Shown: positions 9,753 to 21,522, counted from the first letter of the stretch. The stretch is 64,000 nucleotides of DNA from Chara braunii (GCA_003427395.1 BFEA01000391.1:1401519-1465518), one strand, 5' to 3'. Translations and numbers: made by a program. The notes: generated by a model not told the origin, from the sequence alone.

Positions 9753-11340
9753 ATGGTGCTCACCCGCTCAAAGACAAGCGGCATGGAGCAGCAGCTAGGC
9801 GAGGCTACCGAGGCCTATGAGGCCCGCATGCTGGACATGGTAGCAGAGTACAAGCAACGGGCAGCTGCAGCAACATCCGCACGTAAGAAGGAAGATGAGG
9901 AAGCAGAGGAACAACGTCGCCTCGCTGAACAGCAGCGACAGGCGGACGCTAAGGCAGCAAGGAAGGCCGCAAACGAACGCCGTTGACTATGCCGAGACAA
10001 ACTCCTCGAATGTGAGGGGGATATCGAGGTGATCGCCGACGAATGGGCAGTGGCTGCTGAACAGGAGGGTGCCCCCTCTGCTGTGCGTGGCCTTGCAACC
10101 ACAATCGAACATGTGAGCGACTTGGTCGCCACCTGTGCAGCACAGCAAGAGGACATCCTCTGCGTGGACACCCTGGTCCGAAAGCAGATTCGAGTTATTG
10201 ATGAACTGCTTGACCGGGTACGTCGGCTGGAACAGCAGCTTGCATCAGCCACCCCCGCCGGACCCTCCAACTTGACGGACCGCGTCAACGTCTTGGAAAT
10301 CGACGTCGAGACTCTCAAGGACGACGCTCTCACAACAAATCAGCGGATTGACCAGCAGATTTGTGCCGCCGCAGCCAGTCCAACCGCGACTAATCGCGAG
10401 AGCATCCCAAAGTTTGACGGCCTCCCGATCTTCTGCGATGCAACGAAGACGGACCCAATCCCATGGTGGCGCCAGTTTGAGCTGAAGTTGGACATCCACC
10501 ATGTCATCAACCCGAACCGGCACCCATACTTATACTCCCGCTCGGGAGGCGCGTGCAAGGAATGGCTGGACAACATGTTGTCCACGCACAACGTTGCAGT
10601 CTCCGAGCTGCATACAAAGATCAGTTGGGCTGATCTCAAGGCAGCATGGCATAAGCGGTTCCAAGTGGAGCCACCCGAGCTTATGGCAGTCGAGAAACTC
10701 CAACGGTTCTATCAGAACGATCTGCCAATCACAGACTGGATCACTGAGTACCAACGCTTAGCATCCACGCCCAACTTGCCATCGACATTTGTCGCTATCA
10801 AGCACTTATTCACCAGGAGGAGCTGCCTGGCGTTGCAGAACGCCTTGACGCAAGTTGCGGAGACGCTCACCACAAGTGAGCAACGTTTTGATAAAGCCTC
10901 ATAGATCATCGTGACGAACATAGAAGCCAAGAATTTGGGCCATTTGTCTGTTGCAGGCCAGGGCAGAGGACAGCATCGGCCGAAAGTGGCCGTGGTCACA
11001 GCAACTACAACGACCAACCCTTCAAACGAGGCTGCCTTCTGAGGAAGGAGACAGATTGGCAGCTGTCCGGGATGGTGGCCGCCCCGCCAGAGGGCGAGGA
11101 CGCGGCAAACCGAAGACACACACCAATTCACCCCCCGGGGCCGGACCAGCGGCTCAAGAGCCTTGGACACATTACGGTATCTCGGAAGGCATGTACCGCA
11201 TCCGGTCTAAAGTACCGATACTGCTTGTGGTGCAACAGCGCGGTGCACGACACCACAACATGCCCCATGCCAATCCAAGGAAAATCCCCTTCGGGAAAGT
11301 GCCCATCTCCACACATACTTAGCCTTCTATGCACCACCAT
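9753..11340 (+). pseudogene. gag: Element C gag, broken
   Basis: The start ATG at 9753 (MVLTRSKTSGMEQQ) opens a coiled-coil-rich N-terminus with long runs of Ala, Glu, Gln and Arg. An in-frame TGA at 9984-9986 stands where F has an Arg codon. The capsid-like part runs to a TAG at 10902-10904 and includes IPKFDGLPIFCDA and WWRQFELKLDIH. Frameshifts then lead to an Arg/Gly/Pro-rich linker and a CCHC zinc knuckle near 11222-11263. F has the same protein order in a continuous frame over its C-terminal part, which supports the reading. Confidence 0.82.
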
Positions 11341-11489
11341 CTTCGCCGACGGATGACGAAGCTGCGGTGGGGGACATTCTTGCGTATGTTACCAAGGTGG
11401 CCCGCGAGTTTTGCATGTAGCGGTACGATGATAACAACACACCGCTCCTTTATGTTCGCGTCCAAGTTGGGCAAGCGTCCTGCAATGCT

Positions 11490-11930
11490 TTGCTGGATAG
11501 CGGCGCGACTCGCAATTTCATCAGCCAGTCCTTTATCCAAAGGGCCGGCCTTGGCGCACAAGTTCGAAGGAAGCCAAACCCGACGGCGATCAAGTTGGCG
11601 GACGGTTGGACGCAACAACTCCTCGATCACCACATTGAAGCTGTGCCGGTTTATTTCGCACCTCATGCCTGTGAACCGGTGATGTTTGACGTCTTAGACA
11701 CGGACTTCGACATTATTTTGGGGATGCCTTGGCTTGCAAGTGCGGATCACACGGTTGACTTCCATCAGTGGACACTTACCGTTCATGACACCTTCGGCGC
11801 CGAGGTGTCGTGTACCATTCCTCTTCCGCACTCCTCGATCCGGTGCCAAGTTGTAACGACCAAGTCTTTTCGGGCCACTTGCGCTTACGAGCGGACCAAC
11901 GAGAGAGGCCTATGCTTTCTATGAGTCGCC
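11490..11930 (+). pseudogene. pro: Element C protease region
   Basis: The retropepsin motif LLDSGATRNFIS has the standard Asp-Ser-Gly triad, unlike A and B. The flap-side motif DIILGMPWL follows at the expected distance. The frame is the same as that of gag and RT of this element, so family 2 seems to use one continuous gag-pol frame rather than frameshifting. The frame ends at a TGA (11922-11924), six bases before the RT open frame. Confidence 0.85.
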
Positions 11931-13409
11931 ATGACGACCGAATTTTCACCTACGGACTTGTCTTCGGACCCCCGAGTGGTGCGGCTGCTCGACCAGTTTA
12001 CCGACATCTTCGGGTCTCCTAACGGTGTGGTGTCGGATCGGCCGATCTCCCACGAGATCATTCTTGAGGCCAATGCCGTGTCACCGAAAGGATGCATTTA
12101 TCGCATGAGCGAGGAAGAGCTTGAGGTTCTCCGCGCTCAACTCGATGATCTTTTGGACAAGGGCTGGATCCGCCCTAGTAGCTCACCATATGGTGCGCCA
12201 ATTCTCTTCGTACGGAAGAAGAACAAGGATCTTCGCTTGTGCATCGACTACCGCAAGCTTAACGCACAAACCGTCAAGAATGTGGTACCTCTTCCGCGGA
12301 TTGACGACCTTCTCGAGCGTTTGGGCGGTGAGGAATTCTTCTCAAAGTTGGACTTGAAGTCGGGTGACCATCACATCTCGATACACCAGCAAGATTCCTA
12401 CAAATCCGTGTTCAAAACACGGTACGGGCATTTTGAGTGGATCGTTATGCCTTTTGGCCTCACCAATGCCCCGACGACCTTTCAAGCGGCAATGACCAAC
12501 GAGTTTCGTGCGATGCTGGACCGGTTCGTACTAGTCTACTTAGACAACATCCTCGTCTATAACTGGACATTGGAGGATCATCTTGAGCACCTTCGACGAG
12601 TGTTGGAGATGCTCTGTCGTGCTGAGTACAAAGCCAACCGCGACAAGTGCGAATTTGTCCTGCAAGAGCTGGAATACTTGGGCCATTTTGTCACACCAGA
12701 GGGCATCAGTCCATTGTCGGACAAGATTCAAGCCATCCAAGAGTGGCCAGAGACGAAGACCGTCACAAATGTCCGTTCCTTCCTTGGTTTAGCTGGCTAC
12801 TATCAACACTTCATCAAGGGATACTCGAAGATCGTGGCTCCTTTATCTAAGCTTCAATGCGAGGACCGGCCATTCGACTTCGATGACAATGCGCGGACTT
12901 CCTTTTTCGCTCTCAAAGCCGCATTGCTATCCGCGGAGGTGTTGCGCATCTACAATCCGCTTTTGTCGACACATGTCACTACCGATGCGTCCAGCTATGG
13001 CATTGGTGCCGTCCTTGAGCAACATAACGGTGTGGACTGGCACCCGATCGAGTACTTTAGCAAGAAAGTGCCCGCCGTGCACTCGATTGATGACGCATGG
13101 AAGAAGGAATTATTGGCCTTCGTACACGCGCTCAAGCGCTAGCGGCATTTTTTTCTCGGTCGACGACAGTTCCGATGGGTAACGGATAACAATCCATTGG
13201 TCTTCTACAAGACCCAAGACATGGTCAATAGCACCATTGCCCGTTGGATGGCCTTCATCGACCAATTTAACTTTTTCCCCGACCACATTCCGGGCAAGTC
13301 AAACCGTTTTGCGGATGCTCTTTCACGGCGTCCGGACCGTTGTACCGCAGTCTACTCAACTTTTGAGATTAACGACGACTTGTGGGACAGCTTCATCCGC
13401 GGCTACTAA
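11931..13409 (+). pseudogene. pol (RT-RH): Element C reverse transcriptase and RNase H
   Basis: A 403-codon frame carries the RT fingers and palm (GWIRPSSSPYGAPILFV, LCIDYRKLNAQT, FSKLDLKSGDHH), the catalytic box as YLDN instead of YLDD, and the connection (GYYQHFIKGYSKIVAPL). RNase H starts at TTDASSYGIG and, after an in-frame TAG at 13140-13142 where related elements have Trp, continues RWVTDNNPL to ADALSRRPDR. A TAA stops it at 13407-13409. Loss of the second YLDD Asp means the enzyme is dead. Confidence 0.88.
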
Positions 13410-14929
13410 GTCGACCCCGAGTTTTGCGACAAGTACGCAAATTGCTCCTCTCCTAATCCGGCGCCATCGCACTATCGAATCCAAGAGGGGTACTTGCTCG
13501 TCCACTAGCGAGGGAAGGATCTTCTTTGTGTGCCACGAGATTTACACTTGCGCACACGGCTTCTTGGCAAGTTCCACGATGCTCCCGCTACCGGACACTT
13601 TGGAGTCAATCGTACGGTTGACTGACTGCGCGAGCACTTTTGGTGACCCGGTCTTCTCAACGACGTCACACGCTATTGCGACTCATGCGAGGTTTGCTGA
13701 CGCTGCAAATCCCGCAATCATCGCCCGTATGGCGAGTTGCGACCATTACCGGTCCCCTTGCGGCGAAGGGAAGCAATTGCCATGGACATTACCGGCCCGT
13801 TCCCCAAGCACAAGACCGGAGTGGATGGGATTCTCACGGTGGTCGACCAACTCACCAAGTTCGTCATGTGTTTGCCTTGCCGCTATCATGCCAAGGCACC
13901 GGAATTGGCCGAGGTTCTTTACGCCGGTTGGATTCGAACCAAGGGTTACCCCAAGGAAATCGTCTGCGACCGCGACACTGGGTTCATGTCCGATTTTTGG
14001 TTGGCGCTCATCAAACGATGAGGCTCATTTCTCAAGCCAAGTTCGGCTCACCACCCCCAAACCGATGGCCAAACGGAGAGGGCGCATCAGACCGCACAGG
14101 TTCTCCTTCGCACTCTCATCCGTCCCGACCAAAGGATTAGGTTGAGCGGCTGCCGGAGGTCGAGTTGGCATACAACTCGTCCATCCACCCGGCTATCGGG
14201 ATGTCGCCCTTCGATTTCGAGCACGGTTCGCCGATCACTTCTCCGTTGGACACAATCATTCCACGAACGGGCGAAAGTGACGACCATCTTCTTTTCTTGC
14301 GTCGGATGCAAGAGCTACTTGTCAAGGCACGCGACCAGATGGCCAAGACGTAGCAACGCATGAGCCAACAGGCCAATCGCCAGCGTCTTCCTTGCCCATT
14401 CCGCGCCGGCGATCTCGTTTGGGTTTCCGCTGCGGAATTCAGCCTTGAACAAGATATTTCTCGCAAGCTCCTCCCGAAATGGATGGGGCCTTGGCCGATC
14501 GTAGCACCCGCTGGGGATGCACCAGAGGGACCTTCCTTCACCATTCAGGTGCCTGCCCACTTGCCCGTCTACCCGGTCTTTCATTGCTCCAAATTGGCTC
14601 TTTACACGCCAGCGGAACATGACGATTTTCCCAGGCGACGATCGCAAGACCCACCCTCTATGGATGGTTTTCAAGAGGTCGGCAACATCATCTCCCAGCG
14701 ATGCTACGGCAACAGGCCAACCGAGTACTTGGTACGTTTTGCGTATTGCAGTCACAAAGCTGACCGTTGGTTAACCCGTGCGGAACTCCAAGCCACAGCT
14801 CCGGATGTTCTCGCACGCTACGAACGAAAGATGCAACGCAAGCCGGTATCTTCGGCTCCATGTCGCACCCGCATCCACGTTCCGCCTTCAGATCATCAGC
14901 TTCGCCCTCGCCCCGGCTTGACTTCATAA
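13410..14929 (+). pseudogene. pol (IN): Element C integrase and chromodomain, multiply interrupted
   Basis: The zinc-binding HHCC region is recognisable (FHDAPATGHFG, then CDSCEVC) but is cut by three in-frame TGA codons at 13623, 13644 and 13698 and a TAG near 13506. The core has AMDITGP and VCDRDTG (two catalytic Asp); a frameshift follows, and the Glu is in another frame (DGQTER, about 14073). From 14165 the frame reads through to the C-terminus, with a TAG at 14351-14353, a KWMGPWPIV module and a chromodomain (YLVRFAYCSHKADRWLT). The end at 14929 lies just before the polypurine tract. Confidence 0.85.
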
Positions 14930-14940
14930 GGAGCGGGGGG
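14928..14940 (+). promoter_or_regulatory. Polypurine tract of element C
   Basis: AAGGAGCGGGGGG directly precedes TGTTACATGC, the apparent LTR start, and follows the last codon of pol. Confidence 0.75.
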
Positions 14941-15744
14941 TGTTACATGCTGCGCCTGCAACAGGCTGCACGGGTCATTTCCAGGCCCGTGACGTTTTCA
15001 GGCCAAAAGCGTGAAAACAAGGGCCTACAGGCCCTGTGTCGTTTCAGCCTGAAATCCTGAAAACGAGGGCCTACAGGCCCTGTGTCGTTTCAGGCTAAAT
15101 CAGGGCCTTTCCGGCCCTGAGTGTTTTCAGCCTGAAACTGAGGGCCATTTCCGGGCCCTCATGAGTTCGGCCTGGGCCGAAACTCAGGCACCAGACCAGG
15201 GTTTTAGCTCAGGCCATTTCTGGCCTATTTTCAAGACAACCTTTATTTGAGCTTCAACCCCAGGGTCTGGCACGTTGAGGCATTGGCAAGAGCAGCCTCC
15301 TGGACAGGCCAGGACTATATAGGACTGGCCTGCCCTGCAGGTGGGTAAGTAGTTCATAGGTACTTCCCAGACACTTCACGTGCAGTTCAGGAGGCAGGAG
15401 GTAGTCTTCAGGATTCGGCAGCAGCACTCTCGAGGAGCGCTGCAGGAGTAGTATTAGCGCTAGCAGTAGTCTTCAGCGCTGGGCGCTTTGTAGCGTTAGG
15501 AGTAGTCTTCAGCGCTGGGCGCCATAGCTAGAGTAGTACCATAGAGAGAGAGATTGGGCGGAGGCCAGAGGGACTTACCTGCAGCGCCGTTGCTCCAGCT
15601 TTGTCTTCGAGGTACCTGCAGCACAGCGCCACCTTCACAGGTTAGTACCTGGCTTATGAGAGAGAGAGAGTTCTTCTTCTTCCTCTTCTCAGTCCACCAT
15701 CTCCTTCTCACCGTCTCGATATCTGACTTCACTGCATCAAAAGA

Positions 15745-15804
<60 letters not shown>

Positions 15805-16285
15805 NNNNNNNNNNNNNNNNNNNNNNNNNNNNNNNNNNNNNNNNNNNNNNNNNNNNNNNNNNNNNNNNNNNNNNNNNNNNNNNNNNNNNNNNNNNNNNNN
15901 NNNNNNNNNNNNNNNNNNNNNNNNTCCCCTCCTCTTCGTCTGTGCATAGCTGGACCTGGCGCCTCTTCCTGTGTATAGCGCCAGGCCCCTTCACACCTGG
16001 TGGTGAGAATGATGTATGTTTAGTCTGCATTGAGACATTGATTGGGCTCGTCATTAGTATTCGAGCCTTCTGCTTCGCTATCTTGTACTACGTAACGGAG
16101 GTCAGTCCCGGTCATGTCAGGACTTGTTCTAAATCTTCCACTGCGCTATAAAACACCGTTGTTGTATGTATCAGGATATACACTGCTTGTTGAGATTTCA
16201 CTAGCACTGAATTGTCCATTCAGTCCTTTTCATCACATTGTGGATCCTCGGTTATTATGTACATCGCTCATCTGGGCATGTAACA
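14941..16285 (+). repeat. LTR after element C, with N-gap
   Basis: It begins TGTTACATGCTGCGCC and ends GGGCATGTAACA. Inside are repeated blocks of the type GGCCTACAGGCCCTGTGTCG, a TATA-like ACTATATAGG near 15316, repeats of GTAGTCTTCAGCGCTGGGCGC, and ACTTACCTG at 15573-15581. The last 130 bp match the split LTR of E at 22510-22571 plus 31262-31382. The (GA)n and N-gap at 15749-15924 fall in the middle. Confidence 0.65.
15749..15924. repeat. (GA)n microsatellite and assembly gap
   Basis: About 56 bp of pure GA run straight into 120 Ns (15805-15924). The assembly stopped at the microsatellite. Open frames translated through it are meaningless. Confidence 0.95.
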
Positions 16286-16934
16286 GAAGGCAGGCCAGCT
16301 CTTTTCCATATAGGAAAGAGCTCGCTGCCTGGCCTCTCATTCATGCACTCGCATGCTAGCGGCAGCGCTGCTGCAGCGGATGCTCGTGGGCTGCTGCTGG
16401 CGCTGAGAGGCAAGGTGCAAGCGCGTGCGGTCGTGCAGGGAGCAGGGCGCTGCTAAGGGCAGCGCCATAGCCCAGCCTCCATAGCTGGTTGGGCTTGGTT
16501 GTGCAGTGAGGCGCAGGGGTGGTCTTCGGGTGTACAAACGGAAGACGTGGGAGTAAGACGAGGGAGAGAGAGAGAAGGATGATGATGATGATGTGAGGGC
16601 ACATACCTGGTATTGGCGATAGTCTGCATGGGCGACATCTTCAAGTACTTCGGAGGCTGCTGATGTCAACAGTTGCATTGTCAATTAGTAGGCAGAGAGT
16701 AGCTGTGTAGGTAGTAGGCTGGGCGCCGAACGCTAAGTAGGAAGATAGGGCCTGGACACTCATGTTGGTGGTGGCGAGAGCAAGCTCTCATTGACATTGG
16801 TTTTCAGTGTTACGAATCTTCTTTGGTGTTATATTGATGCATTTCTGCTTTCTGGACACTGTGATACTATCTGGCCTTCAATGTGATTGTGCATGGTGGA
16901 CATTGTCATCTCGCTATTGCTCATTTCCCTTGCA
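16286..16934 (+). repeat. Element A 3' LTR, distal part
   Basis: This piece carries the rest of the family-1 LTR: the palindrome GCTCTTTTCCATATAGGAAAGAGC (16298-16321), a (GAT)n run, ACATACCTG at 16601-16609, and the end CATTTCCCTTGCA. It lines up with B's LTRs from their mid part to the end. Its orientation and starting point fit it being the continuation of 8826-9083, separated by C. Confidence 0.72.
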
Positions 16935-17880
16935 ATAGCAAAAGGGTATCACTAGTGTGTTATACAACCTCAAGCTTACCAGGACCCCAATGTGGCATTT
17001 TGGCTGCAAGCACAGCCTCTTCAGGGGGGTTGCCCTGCATCCTTTCCCATCCTGTCAGCTCATTGGTAACTCTCCCTACTCTCCCATAACTCATGCCAGT
17101 CCGTTTCACCAGGGGTAACTAAAATACAGTTATATTTTGGTGAAAGGAGAATTGTGGCAACTACTCTGCTGCTGTATATACCAAACCATGGTCCATCTTT
17201 TTTTTTTTTTTTTTTTTTTTTCTTACGCAAACCCCATGCCCCATCTATTCTGGGGGGCACCAGTCCAATTGCTCCTCACCGGCAAGCAAAAGTTTTGTTG
17301 ACAGAGGAATGATACCGAGAAGCAAAAGAAAGGTAGACATGGTAGACGCAGTGGGCAACCTCAGCCTGGCCCTAGTTGCCACAGGCATGGGGGGCTACGA
17401 CACTACCGATCACAGCCTGTCCAGGCCGCCCTTTGAAGGGCCTCACATGGTGGCCAGGAAACTTCCCATAGTACCCTGCAATGACTTGCTGATTTTGACT
17501 GCCGAGACTGACTGTGAGGCTGTACAGTAACAGCAGTAGGTTAGAGTCGTAATTTCGTTTGGCTGAGGGCTAACCGAGAGACCTACCTGTAAGGCAAATT
17601 CGTGAGGGACATATCTGCAAATATGGAAAATATAGGCCCAGCACGAATTTCCTACAGCTACCCTCACTGCGTATAGCAGACCCGAACTACCCCAAGGACG
17701 GACAGGCCCAAAGGGCCTATACCGATAGACGGTTTTATAGCCTATAGCCGGGTAGGGAGAGGCCTAGAGGCCGAAACTGAAACGGTACCGGTCGGTCCAG
17801 TCAGTCTGGTCTAGGTCTAGGCTAGGGTAGTAGAGATCTACTAATAGTTTAGGAAAATCGATTCAGGACTTTTGGCTGTT
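16935..17880. other. Unassigned sequence between A and E
   Basis: I find no gene. A run of about 24 T lies at 17199-17222 and could be the tail of a minus-strand retroposon. Around 17690-17870 there are many GGCCTA-type short repeats. The short plus-strand frame at 17309-17530 has no domain. Confidence 0.4.
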
Positions 17881-18450
17881 CATTCTCGCGAAGCAGCGTT
17901 TGGAGAAGCCAAGCAAGTTGGTGGTGGTGATTGTCTACAGGCGGCATCTTGAGNCCCCCGCCGTGGACGGCAGCCATAGCCGGCCTTCAGAAGGTTGCCA
18001 AAGCTGGGGCATCCTCAGCGCATCTACCCCTGAGGGTATCTGCGCGTCGTCGGGCTATATCGAGGCTCTTCACCGAGTATTCGTGGGTGGCGGCGGCCAT
18101 AGCTGCCTGTTTCTTTGTCAGAGTTGTTCATCGGCACTGAAGACTTCATCGCAGGATCTGTTCTTCATCTGGGTGGTTGGCGCTGGCCTCTGGGAGGCCA
18201 TTTCGGTGTTGCGCTACTAACTGGGTGTGGGGTAGTGAGTGGAGTATGGGATACTGGAACAAACTCTGTAACGATATTTGGTTTTAATTGGCTCATCATC
18301 AGTGTGAATCCGATTGTTATCCTCGCAGGTTTCTTCTTGTGATTGGTTGTTGGGAGTACTGTCCGCGGGTGAGGAACACTGTGTGTCTTCTCCCCACCTG
18401 TGCATAGCTGTATTCCACTGCCTATTTTGATCTGTGTACAGTCTGAACTC

Positions 18451-19030
18451 TGTCTCCTCTCCCCCTTCTCTTATGCATGTATGGGCGTGTATGAGACTGT
18501 CTGTGTGTGAGTGGCGGTAAAAATCGTCAGACAATCAAGTTCATAATAGTTGGTATCAGAGCGGGATCGGAATTGGAGTACTGAGGGTTGAGTGCAATAG
18601 AGGCATCTTCTTCATCTGGCGATCTACTAGCGAGAAGCTTCATGGCGATTCATCTTCTCCAGTACTAAGACAGCAGGGAAGAAGATTTCACGCAGTGAAT
18701 TCAGGAGTTCAGTGGTTGCACTGAACAAGCCCACTGGGCCTGTCTCCTCTCCCCCTTCTCTTATGCATGTATGGGCGTGTATGAGACTGTCTGTGTGTGA
18801 GTGGCGGTAAAAATCGTTAGACAACCAAGTTCATAATAGTTGGTATCAGAGCGGGATCAGAATTGGAGTATTGAGGGTTGAGTGCAATAGAGGCATCTTC
18901 TTCATCTGGCGATCTACTAGCGAGAAGCTTCATGGCGATTCATCTTCTCCAGTACTGAGACAGCAGGGAAGAAGATTTCAAGCAGTAAATTCAGGAGTTC
19001 AGTGGTTGCACTAAACAAGCCCACTGAGCC
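18451..19030 (+). repeat. Tandem 290-bp duplication including the primer site
   Basis: The block starting TGTCTCCTCTCCCCCTTCTC occurs at 18451 and 18741, and the copies are about 97 percent alike. Each contains TGGTATCAGAGCGGGATC (18552 and 18841), a standard initiator-Met primer site. The element therefore has two primer sites about 290 bp apart. Confidence 0.9.
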
Positions 19031-20332
19031 TGTCAGGGCGCTTGCAAGGAAGTGGCGAGAACAGGGCTAATTCGCCATAGCCAACCCTGAGGGCAGTATT
19101 GTGAATTGCCCCTGAGGACTTCAGAATCCTTTGAGCGGCTTCATCCCTGAGTAGCGCTGAGGGAGATTGACGGTCTGTCTCAATCTCAGGTGAAAATAAC
19201 CTCATCTGAGGCTATTTATAGCATCAACAGTTGTGGGGTCCTGTGACGAGATAATTCTTGTCGGCACTCTGGGCGCCACAGGGTCAGATCCGATGTATCT
19301 GACTAAAGGGGTTGTAGCGCATCAGGATCCTGAAGAAGATCAACAAGTCTGAGGAGGTTCTATGTGTGGAGAACAAAGGAGAAATTTCTGGAAGGAACTG
19401 GCGAGGTGAACGTTTCAGTCTGCCATAGCCAGATCTTCACCAAGCTCTGCAAGAAACTCTGAAAGTGAGTCTGTTCCATGCACACCCCTGTATAGCGATT
19501 CAGATAGGGTTAGAATAATTAGTATTGATGGTCCACCTGTCTGTCAGTGACTGGAATTGAAAATCGCAGACTGCATGACAACCATAATCATCACTCCCCT
19601 ACCTCCTTTTGCTCATTTCTTACCCTCTGTTGACTCTTTTCTATCCAAAATTTTTCGGTGACTGCCTGACTGTATTGTGCTTGATCTCGGAGGCTCAGAC
19701 TGTGAATTCTGTACTGGAAGGGTAGAGATACTGTGAATTGTAATTTTGCGCTGAGTCTAATTATAGCCTGTGCTAACTAGGGTCAGTCATAACTTCAATT
19801 ATGCCCGTCATAATTCAATTTTGTAAGTTGTCAGTAAATCACAATTTAAAAATAGTCAGTATTGCAAAAGGGCTTGATTGGATTTGCAGTATTTCACTGG
19901 AAACAGTGAATACAGTAGCTCGCCATACCCTTGGGTATGGCCGCCAGAGTCCTCAGGGCCGAAATTGGAATCTGGGCTAGGATTTAGGGTTTCTGATTGA
20001 ATCGCCTTGTTTGGTTGATCATTTTTTTCCGTACTTGCCACGTCTCTTCATTCTCATTGACTACTCTTGTTTTCTGGTGGGCTCTTTTGGAAGTATTGTG
20101 GTTGTGCTTACTAGTCAGTAAAAGGAAATCGTGTGATTGATTTTACTGGACTAACTGTCTGTCTGACCTCTGACCCCAGAGAGACTGTTCCAACACAAAT
20201 CGCTTGTTGCATGTTCACCCACCTGACTTTTGTGTATGATCTAGCAGCGATTTCTGAGTGTCTGTAGGAATCTGTATATCGCTGCATACTCTCTGCTGTC
20301 TGTCTGTTTTGTGAGTTTCCTGAAGAGGGAAA
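19031..20332 (+). other. Leader of element E
   Basis: About 1.3 kb lies between the second primer-site copy and the gag ATG. I see no gene: frames are short and without domains, and the base composition is mixed and AT-leaning around 19550-20100. Confidence 0.5.
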
Positions 20333-21522
20333 ATGGCGAACGGGGAGGCTCAGCAGCAGCCACAGGTGGAAGTAGTGATGAAGGTAGAAGGTCAACAGCC
20401 TTCGACCTCCACCCCTACTGCACCTCTGACTGCTACTCAGTAGAAAAAGAAGGAATTGCAGGATAGGCTGCAGCAGCAGCAGGCGTTGCTAGCAGAGCTT
20501 GAGAGACAGGAGGCGGCTGAGCTAGAAGCTGCAACAAATACTTCTTGCAGGGAGTACCTGTTGGAGCAGCTAGCCAAGGTCCTGACAGATGATCGTTGTT
20601 CCCAGGTGAATAAGAACCTGGCGGAGTGGGCCATTCTGGAACACAAAGCCACTAGTTCTTATTTCACTAACTGGGATGATCGCCTGGACCGTTTAGAGCG
20701 CCGGGTTGACTATCTGGCAGCTCAGCAGTCAAGGATACTAGATGCAATTCAGTCCTTAACTGCTCAGCTGACAGCAGCCAAGATGATCGTTCCTCAGTCC
20801 CTTGTACTCAAACCCAAACCTCCTCCTTCCTCTCCATCCTCTACTCCAGTTCACGTCATTCTTCCCCTTCACCACCTTCCTCCCAAAAGGCCACAGCCAA
20901 ACCCACTTTTGCAGTTGTTGTGGCAGGGGATCCGAGAGGTCCCAAGATCCCCGCCCCCAACAAGTTAAGAGGGGATGACCCCAAGACTGATGTTGGGGAC
21001 TGGGCTGCAGGGACCAGGGCTTACTTGAGGCCCTTTGAGGGGCTTCATATGCCCAGAACAGACAAAAGTGGCTACAGTTTTGGGACTGCTGGAGGGGCCT
21101 GCTCAAAAGTGGGCTACCTCTACCTCCAACGGTCTGCAGAAATCAATGGAGGAATGGGCTTTGGGATTGGGGGTGGACAACTTTCTGCAGGCCCTGGAAG
21201 AACGCTTTGCAGACAAGGAGCGGGCCCGCAAAGCTGCTGACAGGATTGCTCACCTGGGACAGCAGCATTATAGCGGCTCCCTGCAATCTTTGTTTGCAGA
21301 GTTCGAGCAGCTAACTTCCACCCCTGGGTTGGTGACGTCTGCAGATGACTTACTAACCAACTTTTGCAGGGCGGCGCATGAGAAGTTTTTTGTTGCTTTA
21401 TCGTCAGACAACCAAGCTCATAACAACCTCGTAACCATTGACCATCTCATCAACAAAGAGATCGAACATAATCACTGCTCCTTTCAGCACTACAATCTCA
21501 AGGCATGGCAACTACACTTTTT
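20333..21522 (+). pseudogene. gag: Element E gag, frameshifted
   Basis: The frame opens at ATG 20333 (MANGEAQQQPQ) and meets an in-frame TAG at 20441-20443. It continues with a Gln/Leu/Glu coiled-coil part and a short Pro/Ser-rich linker. Two compensating indels near 20900 and 21060 move the frame out and back. The capsid-like part contains FLQALEERFADKERARKAA and LFAEFEQLTSTPGL, which resemble the RWHD and tail parts of other gypsy gags. The protein runs directly into LTR sequence at about 21523 with no zinc knuckle, so its C-terminus is missing. Confidence 0.72.

Larger units (their letters stand above)
9084..16285 (+). mobile_element. Element C: second-family Ty3/gypsy chromovirus nested in A
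   Basis: The layout is an AT-rich 5' region with a TATA-like box, gag, protease, RT-RNase H, integrase with chromodomain, polypurine tract and a 3' LTR containing an N-gap. It sits inside the 3' LTR of A, whose two parts flank it. The sequence expected as 5' LTR (AT-rich, shared with F) does not resemble the sequence following the polypurine tract (GC-rich, shared with E). The element is therefore chimeric, or has lost or exchanged one end. Coding parts carry many TGA and TAG stops. Confidence 0.8.

Noticed and set aside
15554-16151. Frames with Arg-Glu repeats next to the N-gap
   Set aside because: They translate the (GA)n microsatellite and the Ns.
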